From: Eubacteriales bacterium
GTDB lineage: Bacteria; Bacillota; Clostridia; Saccharofermentanales; UBA5734
Assembly: GCA_028685755.1 (NCBI GenBank)
Contig: JAQUDJ010000015.1
Span: forward strand, 1 to 39,080
Direction: 5' to 3'
DNA: 39,080 nucleotides
A model generated the notes under the pieces. It was not told the DNA's origin, ran no database searches, and saw only the letters and a list, made by a program, of their open reading frames with translations. Both the position numbers and the translations under genes were made by a program. This document shows, in pieces, positions 1 through 7,399 of the stretch; positions within the stretch are counted from its first letter, which is position 1; every line of letters starts with the position of its first letter.

Positions 1-1
1 G

Positions 2-571
2 TTGAAACAGACAAATTCTCAAATGCTTCGTGCATTATTTGTGATTTTTTTCAAAGCTGGTACGTTCACGTTTGCTGGTGGGCTAGCGATGTTGCCTGTC
101 ATCGAAAAGGATGTCGTTGAAAAATATCAGATGATGCCACGGGATGAATTTTTAGAATATGCGACATTGGCCCAAACACTGCCAGGTGTCATTGCGCTCA
201 ATTGTGCGGTCTTCGTGGGGCGGCGCGTCGCCGGAACACTCGGGATGTTGATTGCAGGTCTCGGCGCAACCATCTCGGCGTTCTTTTTGATGTTGCTTGC
301 AACTATTTTGTTGCAAATTGTCCCACAAGGCGGGTTCATGGCAGGGGCTTTCGTCGGCATCCGCGCGGCTTCGGCTGCGATGATTTTGTCTGCTGCCTTT
401 ACTCTGGGACGTCATAATTTGAAAAGTACATTCGCAATTGTCGTGATGTTGGCAACGTTTATGCTGATCTTATTTGCCCACGTGAGTGCCCCAATTGTGA
501 TTTTAGCAGCTGGTTTTGCGGGATATTTTTACCAACGAATCCAATCGGGTGCAAGACGGAGGGCAAAATAA
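2..571 (+). CDS. Chromate transporter family protein, half-size subunit 1
   Basis: Membrane protein of the CHR (chromate ion transporter) family in its short, single-domain form of 189 residues; full-length ChrA is about 400 residues with two such halves. The sequence shows the family signature near the N-terminus (FAGGLAMLPVIEKDVV), then LAQTLPGVIALNCAVFVG, corresponding to the usual PGP-A-N-A block, followed by several hydrophobic segments. The frame opens with TTG at base 2, so its ribosome site lies outside the window and an upstream start cannot be excluded. The stop overlaps the start of the second half-gene (TAATG), so the two are co-translated and probably form a heterodimer. In the family these pairs export chromate or related oxyanions; substrate here is inference. 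Confidence 0.85.
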   Translation: MKQTNSQMLRALFVIFFKAGTFTFAGGLAMLPVIEKDVVEKYQMMPRDEFLEYATLAQTLPGVIALNCAVFVGRRVAGTLGMLIAGLGATISAFFLMLLATILLQIVPQGGFMAGAFVGIRAASAAMILSAAFTLGRHNLKSTFAIVVMLATFMLILFAHVSAPIVILAAGFAGYFYQRIQSGARRRAK

Positions 572-1173
572 TGCTGGGCGAAATGACACTCGGTGTTCTT
601 GTGCTTGAATGCCTCAAGTTATTGTACGTTTTTTTCAAAATTGGCGTCGTTGGCTTCGGTGGTGGGTACGCAATGATCTCAATGATCATGACAGAGTCAC
701 TGAAATTCGGTATCACGTTACCGCAATTGGCTGACTTAAATGCGCTCGATATGGTTGTTCCGGGACCGATTGCGATCAATGCTGCAACATATGTCGGCTA
801 TTTGCACGCCGGCTTCTGGGGGGCTTTGGCAGCAACGATCGGCATTTCAGTACCATCATTGATCATCGTCACGTTGGTCATGCAGTCAATTGAACGTTAC
901 CGCCATAATCAGATCATGGCGGGATTTCTCACCGGGGTTAAACCTGCAGCCGTCGGTTTGATCGTCGCTGCCTCAATGACGATCGCCTCCGGCATACTGT
1001 TCCGCGATGGAGCACATTTTCTCACAGTACTTGCCAATCCACTGACAACAATCTCTTGGTTTGCAACAGCTGTATTCGTCATCGCAGCCGTACTCAACAT
1101 TCGATATAAAGTCAGCCCAATTCTGCTAACGCTACTTGCCGGTATTGCAGGCGCATTACTATCCATATTTTAA
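571..1173 (+). CDS. Chromate transporter family protein, half-size subunit 2
   Basis: Second half-size CHR-family membrane protein, 200 residues. It carries the conserved FGGGYAMISMI stretch after the first hydrophobic helix and the block VVPGPIAINAATYVGY, followed by about four more hydrophobic helices. The ATG overlaps the stop codon of the upstream partner by one base, the arrangement expected of the two-gene CHR_S transporters whose subunits work as an antiparallel pair. No regulator of the ChrB type is next to it, so control is unknown. Substrate assignment to chromate rests on family membership only; transport of another anion is possible. Confidence 0.87.
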   Translation: MLGEMTLGVLVLECLKLLYVFFKIGVVGFGGGYAMISMIMTESLKFGITLPQLADLNALDMVVPGPIAINAATYVGYLHAGFWGALAATIGISVPSLIIVTLVMQSIERYRHNQIMAGFLTGVKPAAVGLIVAASMTIASGILFRDGAHFLTVLANPLTTISWFATAVFVIAAVLNIRYKVSPILLTLLAGIAGALLSIF

Positions 1174-1188
1174 TGTGGTGCAGGGGTC

Positions 1189-1200
1189 GTGCCAGGCACC
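1189..1200. repeat. Short palindromic repeat, copy 1
   Basis: GTGCCAGGCACC, arms GTGCC/GGCAC around one base. An identical 12-mer lies at 1415-1426 and a variant (GTGCTAGGCACC) at 2431-2442, so the three copies bracket the 1.2-1.45 kb gap and the exchanger gene. Confidence 0.6.
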
Positions 1201-1290
1201 ACGTTTAAAAATTACACCGATTTAACAAATTTTTGCAAAAATACTCGAAAAGTTCATCTTGGCTTAACATTCGCGCGGTATGATGGTGAC

Positions 1291-1380
1291 GTGGGTTGCA
1301 GGAAGCAGCCCGATAGAGCCCCATTTCATATAGAGCCCCTATCCGGAAAACCCCAGCGAAATTATGCGAGGGGATTTTTT
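1291..1380 (+). ncRNA. Candidate small structured RNA ending in a terminator
   Basis: In the 275-bp gap between the second CHR gene and the exchanger three stems follow one another: GGGTTGC/GCAGCCC (1293-1299 with 1305-1311, 5-nt loop AGGAA, one G-U pair), GATAG/CTATC (1312-1316 with 1339-1343) enclosing two copies of GAGCCCC, and a CCCC/GGGG stem followed by six T. A weak -10-like TATGAT sits at 1279-1284. It could be a free sRNA or the attenuated leader of the downstream exchanger. I compared it by eye with yybP-ykoY, fluoride, preQ1 and SRP RNA consensus features and could not match it to any of them. Confidence 0.3.
1347..1380 (+). terminator. Rho-independent terminator upstream of exchanger gene
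   Basis: AAAACCCC ... GGGG (1351-1354 with 1370-1373, with an inner GC/GC pair) followed by TTTTTT at 1375-1380. It could end the CHR operon or attenuate the exchanger gene, whose ATG lies 69 bases downstream. Confidence 0.55.
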
Positions 1381-1414
1381 GTGTCTAAAAATGGTAGAAT
1401 GGTGCAGTTCACAC

Positions 1415-1426
1415 GTGCCAGGCACC
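1415..1426. repeat. Short palindromic repeat, copy 2
   Basis: Identical to the 12-mer at 1189-1200 (GTGCCAGGCACC). It lies 22 bases ahead of the exchanger start codon, just upstream of its ribosome site. Confidence 0.6.
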
Positions 1427-1448
1427 ATTTTCCGTTGAAAGGATTTTT

Positions 1449-2426
1449 ATGACGTTTGCAATTTTGGCTATTGTGGCCGGGCTAATTCTCTTGGTTTGGA
1501 GTGCTGATCGTTTTGTTGAAGGTGCGGCTTGTGTTGCCCGTTACTTTGGTATGCCACCTCTGATGGTTGGGATGTTAGTTGTTGGCTTTGGTACTTCAAT
1601 GCCAGAAATGGTCGTATCTGTACAGTCAGCGCTCGAAGGGAATCCAGGAATTGCACTTGGAAATGCTTTTGGCTCGAATATCGTCAATATTGCTTTGATT
1701 TTAGGATTAACCGCATTGATCAAACCGATTACGGTTCAATCGCGTGTGTTAGTCAATGAATTGCCAATTTTAACTGGAATCACCATTTTAGCCACGTATA
1801 TGGTTTTTGACGGACTTGTATCTCGCCTCGATGCAATCATTCTCTTAATATTTTTCGGCTTATTAATTGCGTGGTCAATTTGGCAAGGGAAAACCAAGTC
1901 GCAGGATGTTCTAGTCGATGAATTTGAAGGCGAATTTAAGCGGCATAAGAAGCCCTTTGGTATCGCTCTGATGTGGACTGTGATTGGTCTTGGCCTTCTC
2001 ATCGCCAGCTCACGACTTCTTGTTTGGGGAGCTGTCGATATTGCAACCAAGCTTGGCATTAACGATTTGATTGTCGGTTTGACCATTGTGGCAGTCGGTA
2101 CATCATTGCCGGAATTAGCTTCGTCACTTATTGCGACCAAACGTGGCGAACATGATATTGCCTTGGGAAATGTCTTAGGATCAAATTTATTTAATACACT
2201 TGCTGTCACTGGATTGGCCGGAATAATACATCCAATCACTGCTGCGCCGGAAGTTTTCAGTCGCGACATGATGGTTCTCTTGGCTTTAACAATTGCGCTA
2301 TTCATTATTGGCTACCGGTTCAACCAGACTAGGCGTCATGGTCGGATAAACCGAATCGAAGGCGCCCTTCTGCTCCTCACCTATATTGGTTACACGACTT
2401 ATTTGGTCATCTCAACGATCATATAG
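1449..2426 (+). CDS. CaCA-family calcium/sodium antiporter (YrbG type)
   Basis: Integral membrane cation exchanger, 325 residues, normal for the bacterial YrbG-like branch of the Ca2+/cation antiporter superfamily. Both alpha repeats are visible: GFGTSMPE at about 46-53 with GNAFGSN at 71-77, and VGTSLPEL at about 216-223 with GNVLGSN at 240-246; the acidic residues in these repeats bind the cation. About ten hydrophobic segments flank a short charged loop near 145-170. The start is the ATG preceded by GAAAGGA. It is a single-gene unit behind a terminator-like hairpin; a second exchanger of the same family lies at 10720-11745. Expected role is Ca2+ extrusion driven by Na+ (or K+/Na+); the exact ions cannot be read from sequence. 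Confidence 0.92.
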   Translation: MTFAILAIVAGLILLVWSADRFVEGAACVARYFGMPPLMVGMLVVGFGTSMPEMVVSVQSALEGNPGIALGNAFGSNIVNIALILGLTALIKPITVQSRVLVNELPILTGITILATYMVFDGLVSRLDAIILLIFFGLLIAWSIWQGKTKSQDVLVDEFEGEFKRHKKPFGIALMWTVIGLGLLIASSRLLVWGAVDIATKLGINDLIVGLTIVAVGTSLPELASSLIATKRGEHDIALGNVLGSNLFNTLAVTGLAGIIHPITAAPEVFSRDMMVLLALTIALFIIGYRFNQTRRHGRINRIEGALLLLTYIGYTTYLVISTII

Positions 2427-2429
2427 ATG

Positions 2430-2442
2430 GGTGCTAGGCACC
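2430..2442. repeat. Short palindromic repeat, variant copy 3, between convergent genes
   Basis: GGTGC-TAG-GCACC hairpin between the convergent exchanger and GH13 genes; related to the copies at 1189 and 1415. It may help end transcription from both sides, though the adjoining T tract is broken. Confidence 0.45.
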
Positions 2443-2454
2443 TGCCAGATACTT

Positions 2455-4128
2455 TTATTTAATCGTGTATTCGTAGGTCTTTAGGTTTGCTTCGAGGGTC
2501 GCGGTGACACCGTTGTTTGCCCAGCGCAGCTTCAGTTGATGGAGTTCGCTCGGCAGGACAGTCAGTTTGGCGTCGAAGCCGAAGGCTGGGCAGGTGTTGC
2601 GGAATTTGAGTAAGGCGATTTGTTCTTGTACGACTTTTTTCCCCAAATCGACGTCGACCTGTGTAAGGCTCAAATTCGTGCGGTTGATTTCTTTGTGACC
2701 GCCAGAGCCTGCTTTTTCAACAGCGGCATGGTTGTTTTTACCTGCCATCAGATCAAGGTACCAGATTTGTGGTTTGCCTGGCATGAAGAGTTGGATGGCG
2801 CGGGCTAAAAGCATTTTTTGATCGTCTGCGCCGAGGGCACTGTAATAGGTTGCGTTGACTTGGTAATACATGTTTTTCTGGCCGTGAAGATCTTTGACAT
2901 AGCCGCCGCGATTGACAACGGTTTTGATCAGATTTTCAATTTGTTCATCGGATAAAAGACCTTTCAAATCGAGTAAGGGAATTCCATCGTGACAGCCGAG
3001 CATGTTCACGGTGCGGATGCCTTTTTGTTGAATATCGCCAATCCAGCACAATAATTTCTCGTTGGTCTGCCGTTCAAAAGCGTCAATCACGAGTCCTGGC
3101 AGGAAAAAGTCGTAGGTCAGATAACCCTTATCAGAAATCTTTTCGTGGATTTTTTCTTCATACTTGGAATGGATTTCCGGCAGTAAAGTCAGGCCGTATT
3201 TTTCAGCTAGCACGCGGACTTTTTCGAGGAGATCCCACGTGCCCGGATCATTTAAGAAATTCTTCTCGCCGGGTTCTTTCGGGGCGTAAGCAAAGGCATC
3301 GAGACGGACGATTTCCGCGCCGTAACGGGCTAATTTTTGGAGAGTTTCTTCGTAAAATGCCCAGACAAGCGGGGACTTGATGTTGAGATCCATTTGGCCG
3401 AGATATTTACGGCGTGATTCGAGCAGCTCGATTACGAATTCGCGATAATCAGCCAAATGGCCGAAGTCGATGTCACTAGGCTGCTGTCCGGCAGCAAGTC
3501 CGGCATTGACGATTTCGGCTACATGTTCGGCAGCCGCGTATTGGATCGCACAGACGCCCATGATGTCTTGCGCGTCGAGCTTGCCGTAGCGCACTTCTTG
3601 GTAGAACGTATTCCAATATGGGATTTCTTTACCATCCGGCATCCGCACATTTAAAATCGGAAGTCCGGGCTTACGAAAAAACATATCTTTGATTAGGTCC
3701 GGATTGGGCTGAATATAGCCTGCGGCAGTCATGGTGCCGTGACCAGCCCAAAATTTGTTCCAGTCGATGAAAAAGTCTTTGTATTCCGATTTTTCACCCT
3801 TTTTTAGGATGTCTTGGAATTGGCTAGATAGCACCGATGCGTGATTTAAGATGAAGTCGAACTTAAACGCGATGTTTTGGGCTTTAAGCGCTTGCAGATC
3901 ATCAGGGGTTGCGAGCATATCGTTGAGATTATAGTCGATGACTGAAAAGCCACGATCAAGATCGGTGTTGAACAAGCTCGGCAAAATATAAAATGCTTGA
4001 AATACGTCCGCTAGCTCTGGTTTTTGCAAAAAAGTAACCATGTCTTTTAAGGTGCCGCCAATGCTATCTGGATAAGCATTAAGCATCGGACCAGCTTGGA
4101 TCATTTTAGGCGCTGTTGCTTGATTCAT
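2455..4128 (-). CDS. GH13 sucrose-phosphorylase-like glycoside phosphorylase
   Basis: Alpha-amylase-superfamily enzyme resembling the sucrose phosphorylase subfamily (GH13_18). Counting from an upstream GTG at 4140, visible motifs are GFSVIDY (64-70), the FILNH block (97-100), the nucleophile in RLDAFAY (D281), the acid/base in LPEIHS (E322) and CHDGIPLLDLKGLL (384 on), which matches the phosphorylase-specific HDG loop; the C-terminal region has KPQIWYLDLMAGKN and EINRTN, as in sucrose phosphorylase. Length is about 557 against about 490-505 for sucrose phosphorylase; the excess is an insert of roughly 70 residues (about 180-250) before the nucleophile strand. I prefer the ATG at 4128 (GTGGGTGAAG upstream). 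It follows a P-loop kinase gene by 78 bp, probably as an operon. The acceptor could be fructose, a sugar phosphate, glycerol or glycerate; it is not determinable here. Confidence 0.8.
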   Translation of the reverse strand: MNQATAPKMIQAGPMLNAYPDSIGGTLKDMVTFLQKPELADVFQAFYILPSLFNTDLDRGFSVIDYNLNDMLATPDDLQALKAQNIAFKFDFILNHASVLSSQFQDILKKGEKSEYKDFFIDWNKFWAGHGTMTAAGYIQPNPDLIKDMFFRKPGLPILNVRMPDGKEIPYWNTFYQEVRYGKLDAQDIMGVCAIQYAAAEHVAEIVNAGLAAGQQPSDIDFGHLADYREFVIELLESRRKYLGQMDLNIKSPLVWAFYEETLQKLARYGAEIVRLDAFAYAPKEPGEKNFLNDPGTWDLLEKVRVLAEKYGLTLLPEIHSKYEEKIHEKISDKGYLTYDFFLPGLVIDAFERQTNEKLLCWIGDIQQKGIRTVNMLGCHDGIPLLDLKGLLSDEQIENLIKTVVNRGGYVKDLHGQKNMYYQVNATYYSALGADDQKMLLARAIQLFMPGKPQIWYLDLMAGKNNHAAVEKAGSGGHKEINRTNLSLTQVDVDLGKKVVQEQIALLKFRNTCPAFGFDAKLTVLPSELHQLKLRWANNGVTATLEANLKTYEYTIK

Positions 4129-4206
4129 ATCTTCACCCACTTCTTTTTACCCGCTTCACGGAAAACTAAGCCTGTCAAGGCTAAATCGAGATCTGGATGT
4201 CAGTGC

Positions 4207-5160
4207 CTAAGCCATCGACTTTAAATAATCCGCATAGGTGACGATAGCACCGGATTTGGTGACGATGATTTTGGCTTTTTTCGCCTGTGCATGTAAGAGC
4301 GCTTGCTCAATCGCAAGGACCATGGTCGTAAACGGACGATCGACACCGCCGTCACGATTGCGGGAGCGGCGGTGTTCGAGGGTTTCTTGGGGGGTGCTAT
4401 TTAAAAGAATCGGGATATCGACACCGATCAAGTTATCATTGTTGCCGTGTGTCCACTCGATGACAAGCACTTGAATCTTGCTCAGATCAACCGCGTCGTA
4501 CCAGAGATCTTTGTCATCGCGGCCCATCCGCTTTAATAGCAGCTTGCTTGCGCCATTTTTGAATGCCGTGAGGAGCCCTGAGACTTCGGCAAAATCAATT
4601 TCAAGTGATGTGCCTAGATAGTTCGCCAATGCGATACGGCCAGCTTCCTGATAAATTGCAAGCCAGGGCCATTCGCTACACAGTTCGCTGTTGGCATCCT
4701 GATCCTGGTCTTGCAAGTCCTGTATTTTTTGATTGCGATCTTTAGTGAATTCATGGTGGGCAACGAGGCCCTTGATTCCAGCTTCACGAAAAACGCGCAT
4801 ACGTTCTGCATCATTCGTGCGCGGGATCCGATGCGGGTAGTTGTCACCAGACAAAATGTAGCTGCCGATACCCATTGTATTCAAATAAAATGCAAGGAGC
4901 GAACCGATTTCGGATTTGCCAACACCAGAGCCACCATGCACCGAAATCACGGCGCGATGATTCGCCTGATTGTTTATAAGCGGTACAAGCTGTGCGAGGA
5001 GATGTGGGAAGATCATTTGAGCTTTTTTTACATGCTTTTCGTTGATGCTGATTTTATCACCCGGCATGTCGCCCTTGGGGATAGCATCGTAGTCCATTAT
5101 TTGAGGTGCTGACCAAGAGCCAACTGTGTCAATTTGTTTGAAATTTAATTCGCCAGACAT
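4207..5160 (-). CDS. P-loop kinase-like protein (uridine kinase / APS kinase fold)
   Basis: Protein of 317 residues with a Walker A motif GGSGVGKS at 76-83, preceded by the hydrophobic strand AVISVHG, and a downstream SGDNYPHRIPRTND segment resembling the substrate-acid region of uridine-kinase/phosphoribulokinase-like P-loop kinases. A second hydrophobic strand, VLVIEWTHGNND, and a basic LEHRRSRNRDGG lid-like segment follow. The start is an ATG with GGAGG 7 bases upstream. It is the first gene of a unit with the GH13 phosphorylase, so it may phosphorylate a product of that enzyme (a sugar, glycerol or glycerate); plant-type glycerate kinases share this fold, but that link is inference. It is divergent from the betaine transporter across a 291-bp control region. 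Confidence 0.6.
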   Translation of the reverse strand: MSGELNFKQIDTVGSWSAPQIMDYDAIPKGDMPGDKISINEKHVKKAQMIFPHLLAQLVPLINNQANHRAVISVHGGSGVGKSEIGSLLAFYLNTMGIGSYILSGDNYPHRIPRTNDAERMRVFREAGIKGLVAHHEFTKDRNQKIQDLQDQDQDANSELCSEWPWLAIYQEAGRIALANYLGTSLEIDFAEVSGLLTAFKNGASKLLLKRMGRDDKDLWYDAVDLSKIQVLVIEWTHGNNDNLIGVDIPILLNSTPQETLEHRRSRNRDGGVDRPFTTMVLAIEQALLHAQAKKAKIIVTKSGAIVTYADYLKSMA

Positions 5161-5205
5161 CCAAATGCCTCCAATATGATGTGGATTGACATCGGGCGTT
5201 CACAC

Positions 5206-5218
5206 AGCATGTGATGCT
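5206..5218. promoter_or_regulatory. Small palindrome in divergent control region
   Basis: AGCAT-GTG-ATGCT, a perfect 5-3-5 inverted repeat between the kinase/GH13 unit and the opu operon; possible operator. Confidence 0.3.
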
Positions 5219-5249
5219 ATTTTGTGACTAGCCAATGCACTTTTCATCA

Positions 5250-5269
5250 TATGTCATTCGAATGTCATA
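5250..5269. promoter_or_regulatory. Candidate operator upstream of betaine transporter
   Basis: TATGTCATTCGAATGTCATA is palindromic at 18 of 20 positions, with perfect core CATTCGAATG. It lies about 58 bp upstream of the -35 box of the opu promoter. A BusR-type regulator encoded just past the operon is the obvious candidate to bind here; that is inference. Confidence 0.4.
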
Positions 5270-5326
5270 GTCAATTGGGATGGCCAGTCGAAGTCATTGA
5301 TTAAGATCTGACTTTAAATACGTTAC

Positions 5327-5355
5327 TTGCTGAATACCGCCTTTTATGCTATATT
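5327..5355 (+). promoter_or_regulatory. Sigma-70-type promoter of the opu operon
   Basis: TTGCTG (5327-5332), 17-bp spacer, TATATT (5350-5355); the predicted start near 5362 gives a 90-base leader to the opuAC ATG. Confidence 0.6.
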
Positions 5356-5451
5356 TTGTAACAACCTCTATTTTATTATCAAGTTGTCAGATGGTAAATG
5401 GTTGGCAAAACGTGTTAGCCATTACGAAGTTACATGAAAAGGAGTTCTAAA

Positions 5452-6477
5452 ATGAATAAACAGTTTATTTCTCGAAATTTGGCTATTGTGATTGCGATTG
5501 CCCTACTAATTAGCACCCTCGCATTAGCTGGTTGTACAGCTAATACAAAACCTGAAACTGTCGTCAAATTTGCCGATGCAGGTTGGGATAGCATTCAACT
5601 CCACAACGCAATTGCTGCCTATGTTGTGCAAAATGGGTATGGGCTGCAGACTGAACAAATCACTGGCACGACACCTATAACTTGGAAAGCACTTACTGAA
5701 AATGAGTTGCAAATTTATATGGAAGTTTGGAGCGAGAACATCTCGAGCTATCAAGACGATGTTACTAGTGGGCTGATCAAGGAAGTTTCTGTTAATTTTG
5801 ATGACAACGCACAAGGTTTGTATGTCCCACGGTATGTAATCGAGGGAGATGCAGAACGCGGCATACCAGCGTTAGCCCCAGACCTAAAAACAGTTGAAGA
5901 TTTAGCAAAATATAGTGACGTTTTTGCTGATTCAGAAGAACCTGCAAAGGGTCGCATGTACGGTGCAGTTTCGGGCTGGGAAGTCGATAAAATACTTAAC
6001 AACAAATATTATGCTTATGGTTTAGATAAAACATTCAATTATTTTCAGCCAGGATCGGATGCCGCATTAGCATCGTCACTTGTCGCTGCCTATGAAAAAG
6101 GAGAACCTTGGGTCGGTTATTACTGGGAGCCAACTTGGATCAGTGGTCAATATGAACTTGTTCTGCTTGAAGACAAACCGTATACAAGCGTAGAAGATAT
6201 GAACGCAGGATTGACAGAGTTCCCAGCAAATCGCGTGACAATTTGCGTTAATCCAAAATTCGCTGAAGAAAATCCTGACGTTGTGACTTTCCTATCAAAA
6301 TATCAGACAAGTAGTGCCCTGACTGCAGAAGCCCTCTCCGTTATGAACAGTGAAAAAATTGATGCTTCACAAGCAGCAATATGGTTTTTGAAAAACCATG
6401 ATGATTTACTCAAAGCTTGGGTCACAGATGATAAGGTCTATCAAAAAATCACCAAAGCACTTGCCGCAGAAAAATGA
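5452..6477 (+). CDS. opuAC: Glycine betaine/proline-type ABC transporter substrate-binding lipoprotein
   Basis: Extracellular lipid-anchored solute receptor of the OpuAC family, 341 residues. The N-terminus has a basic patch, a hydrophobic stretch and the lipobox LALAGC with the lipidated Cys at residue 28. The mature part starts VVKFADAGWDSIQLHNAIAA, typical of OpuAC/ProX-like receptors, and includes aromatic-rich stretches such as VGYYWEPTW, expected to contribute to the quaternary-amine cage. I start at ATG 5452, which has AAGGAG 7 bases upstream; the upstream in-frame ATG at 5434 lies across that ribosome site. It is the first gene of a three-gene operon with permease and ATPase. Substrate is likely glycine betaine or another quaternary amine; choline or carnitine are alternatives. 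Confidence 0.9.
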   Translation: MNKQFISRNLAIVIAIALLISTLALAGCTANTKPETVVKFADAGWDSIQLHNAIAAYVVQNGYGLQTEQITGTTPITWKALTENELQIYMEVWSENISSYQDDVTSGLIKEVSVNFDDNAQGLYVPRYVIEGDAERGIPALAPDLKTVEDLAKYSDVFADSEEPAKGRMYGAVSGWEVDKILNNKYYAYGLDKTFNYFQPGSDAALASSLVAAYEKGEPWVGYYWEPTWISGQYELVLLEDKPYTSVEDMNAGLTEFPANRVTICVNPKFAEENPDVVTFLSKYQTSSALTAEALSVMNSEKIDASQAAIWFLKNHDDLLKAWVTDDKVYQKITKALAAEK

Positions 6478-6534
6478 AATTGGAATTTTCTGGCTAACTA
6501 TGCAACCATTTTATTATTTGAAAGCGATTAAGAT

Positions 6535-7395
6535 ATGATGTCGTTTCCGGAAAACTGGTCAATAGATATTGCTGAAAGCATCGATCAGGCGATACGAACC
6601 CTTGGCATTCGTTATGAAGCGATTTTTGACGGAATCAAAGCCTTTGTTTCATTTTTTCTCAATAGCGTCGAGGGATTTTTATTCTTCTTGCCTTGGTGGG
6701 TTCTCCTACTTATGGTACTTGTTGGTGGCTATTTTGCGACTAAAAGGGTCCTTTCGGCGCTCATGTTCACTGTCATGATTTTTGTAATCGGATTGTTTGG
6801 TTACTGGAACTTGATGATATATACGTTGGCAATTGTATTTGTATCGGTACTTTTTTCACTCTTCATTGGCTTGCCGTATGGCATTCTAATGGCTGAGAAT
6901 CCAAGACTTGCCCGCTATTCGACGTCTGTTTTGGATGCCATGCAAACCATGCCTAGCTGGGTCTATTTGATTCCAGCGGTCTCCTTCTTTGGATTAGGTC
7001 GAATGCCGGCGGTTATGGCAACAATGATCTATGCCTTGCCGCCGGTCATCCGACTAACAAGTCATGCCATTTCAAATGTGGATAGTGAAACGTTAGAAGC
7101 TGCGCGAGCGTTTGGCTCAACCAAAATACAGGCTTTATTCCAAGTCAAAATCCCTCAAGCTGCTGGCACGATCATGGCGGGTATCAATCAAACCACCATG
7201 ATGGCGGTTGCGATGGTTGTCACCTGCTCGATGATTGGCGCGAAAGGATTAGGTTCTGAGGTCCTAATTGCAATTAATCGTCTAGAGGTCGGACGTGGCT
7301 TTGAAGCAGGGATTTCAATTGTGTTCATAGCTATTGTGATGGATAGATTGTCGCAAGGGGTCGCCCGTAGCATGGACCGGAAAGCGAAGGCCTAA
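6535..7395 (+). CDS. opuAB: Glycine betaine/proline-type ABC transporter permease
   Basis: Inner-membrane subunit of the OpuA/ProU system, 286 residues. Five to six hydrophobic segments surround the binding-protein-dependent transport motif EAARAFGSTKIQALFQVKIPQA (positions roughly 188-209), the coupling helix that docks on the ATPase. The block MQTMPSWVYLIPAVSFFG (about 139-156) is characteristic of ProW/OpuAB. The start is the first of two adjacent ATG codons; the ribosome site upstream (GAAAG then AAGAT) is weak, so the second ATG is possible. It lies 57 bp after the receptor gene and 4 bp before the ATPase gene, so expression is coupled. Unlike fused OpuABC or BusAB proteins of lactic acid bacteria, receptor and permease are separate here. 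Confidence 0.92.
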   Translation: MMSFPENWSIDIAESIDQAIRTLGIRYEAIFDGIKAFVSFFLNSVEGFLFFLPWWVLLLMVLVGGYFATKRVLSALMFTVMIFVIGLFGYWNLMIYTLAIVFVSVLFSLFIGLPYGILMAENPRLARYSTSVLDAMQTMPSWVYLIPAVSFFGLGRMPAVMATMIYALPPVIRLTSHAISNVDSETLEAARAFGSTKIQALFQVKIPQAAGTIMAGINQTTMMAVAMVVTCSMIGAKGLGSEVLIAINRLEVGRGFEAGISIVFIAIVMDRLSQGVARSMDRKAKA

Positions 7396-7399
7396 TTGA

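Noticed and set aside
1293-1311. SRP RNA (4.5S/scRNA) suggested by GGAAGCAGCC
   Set aside because: The symmetric bulge, GGAA tetraloop setting and flanking helices of SRP domain IV are missing.
1189-1452. 87-codon plus-strand frame in the gap before the first exchanger
   Set aside because: It starts inside a palindromic repeat, runs through a terminator hairpin, has no ribosome site and overlaps the exchanger start; the peptide looks random.
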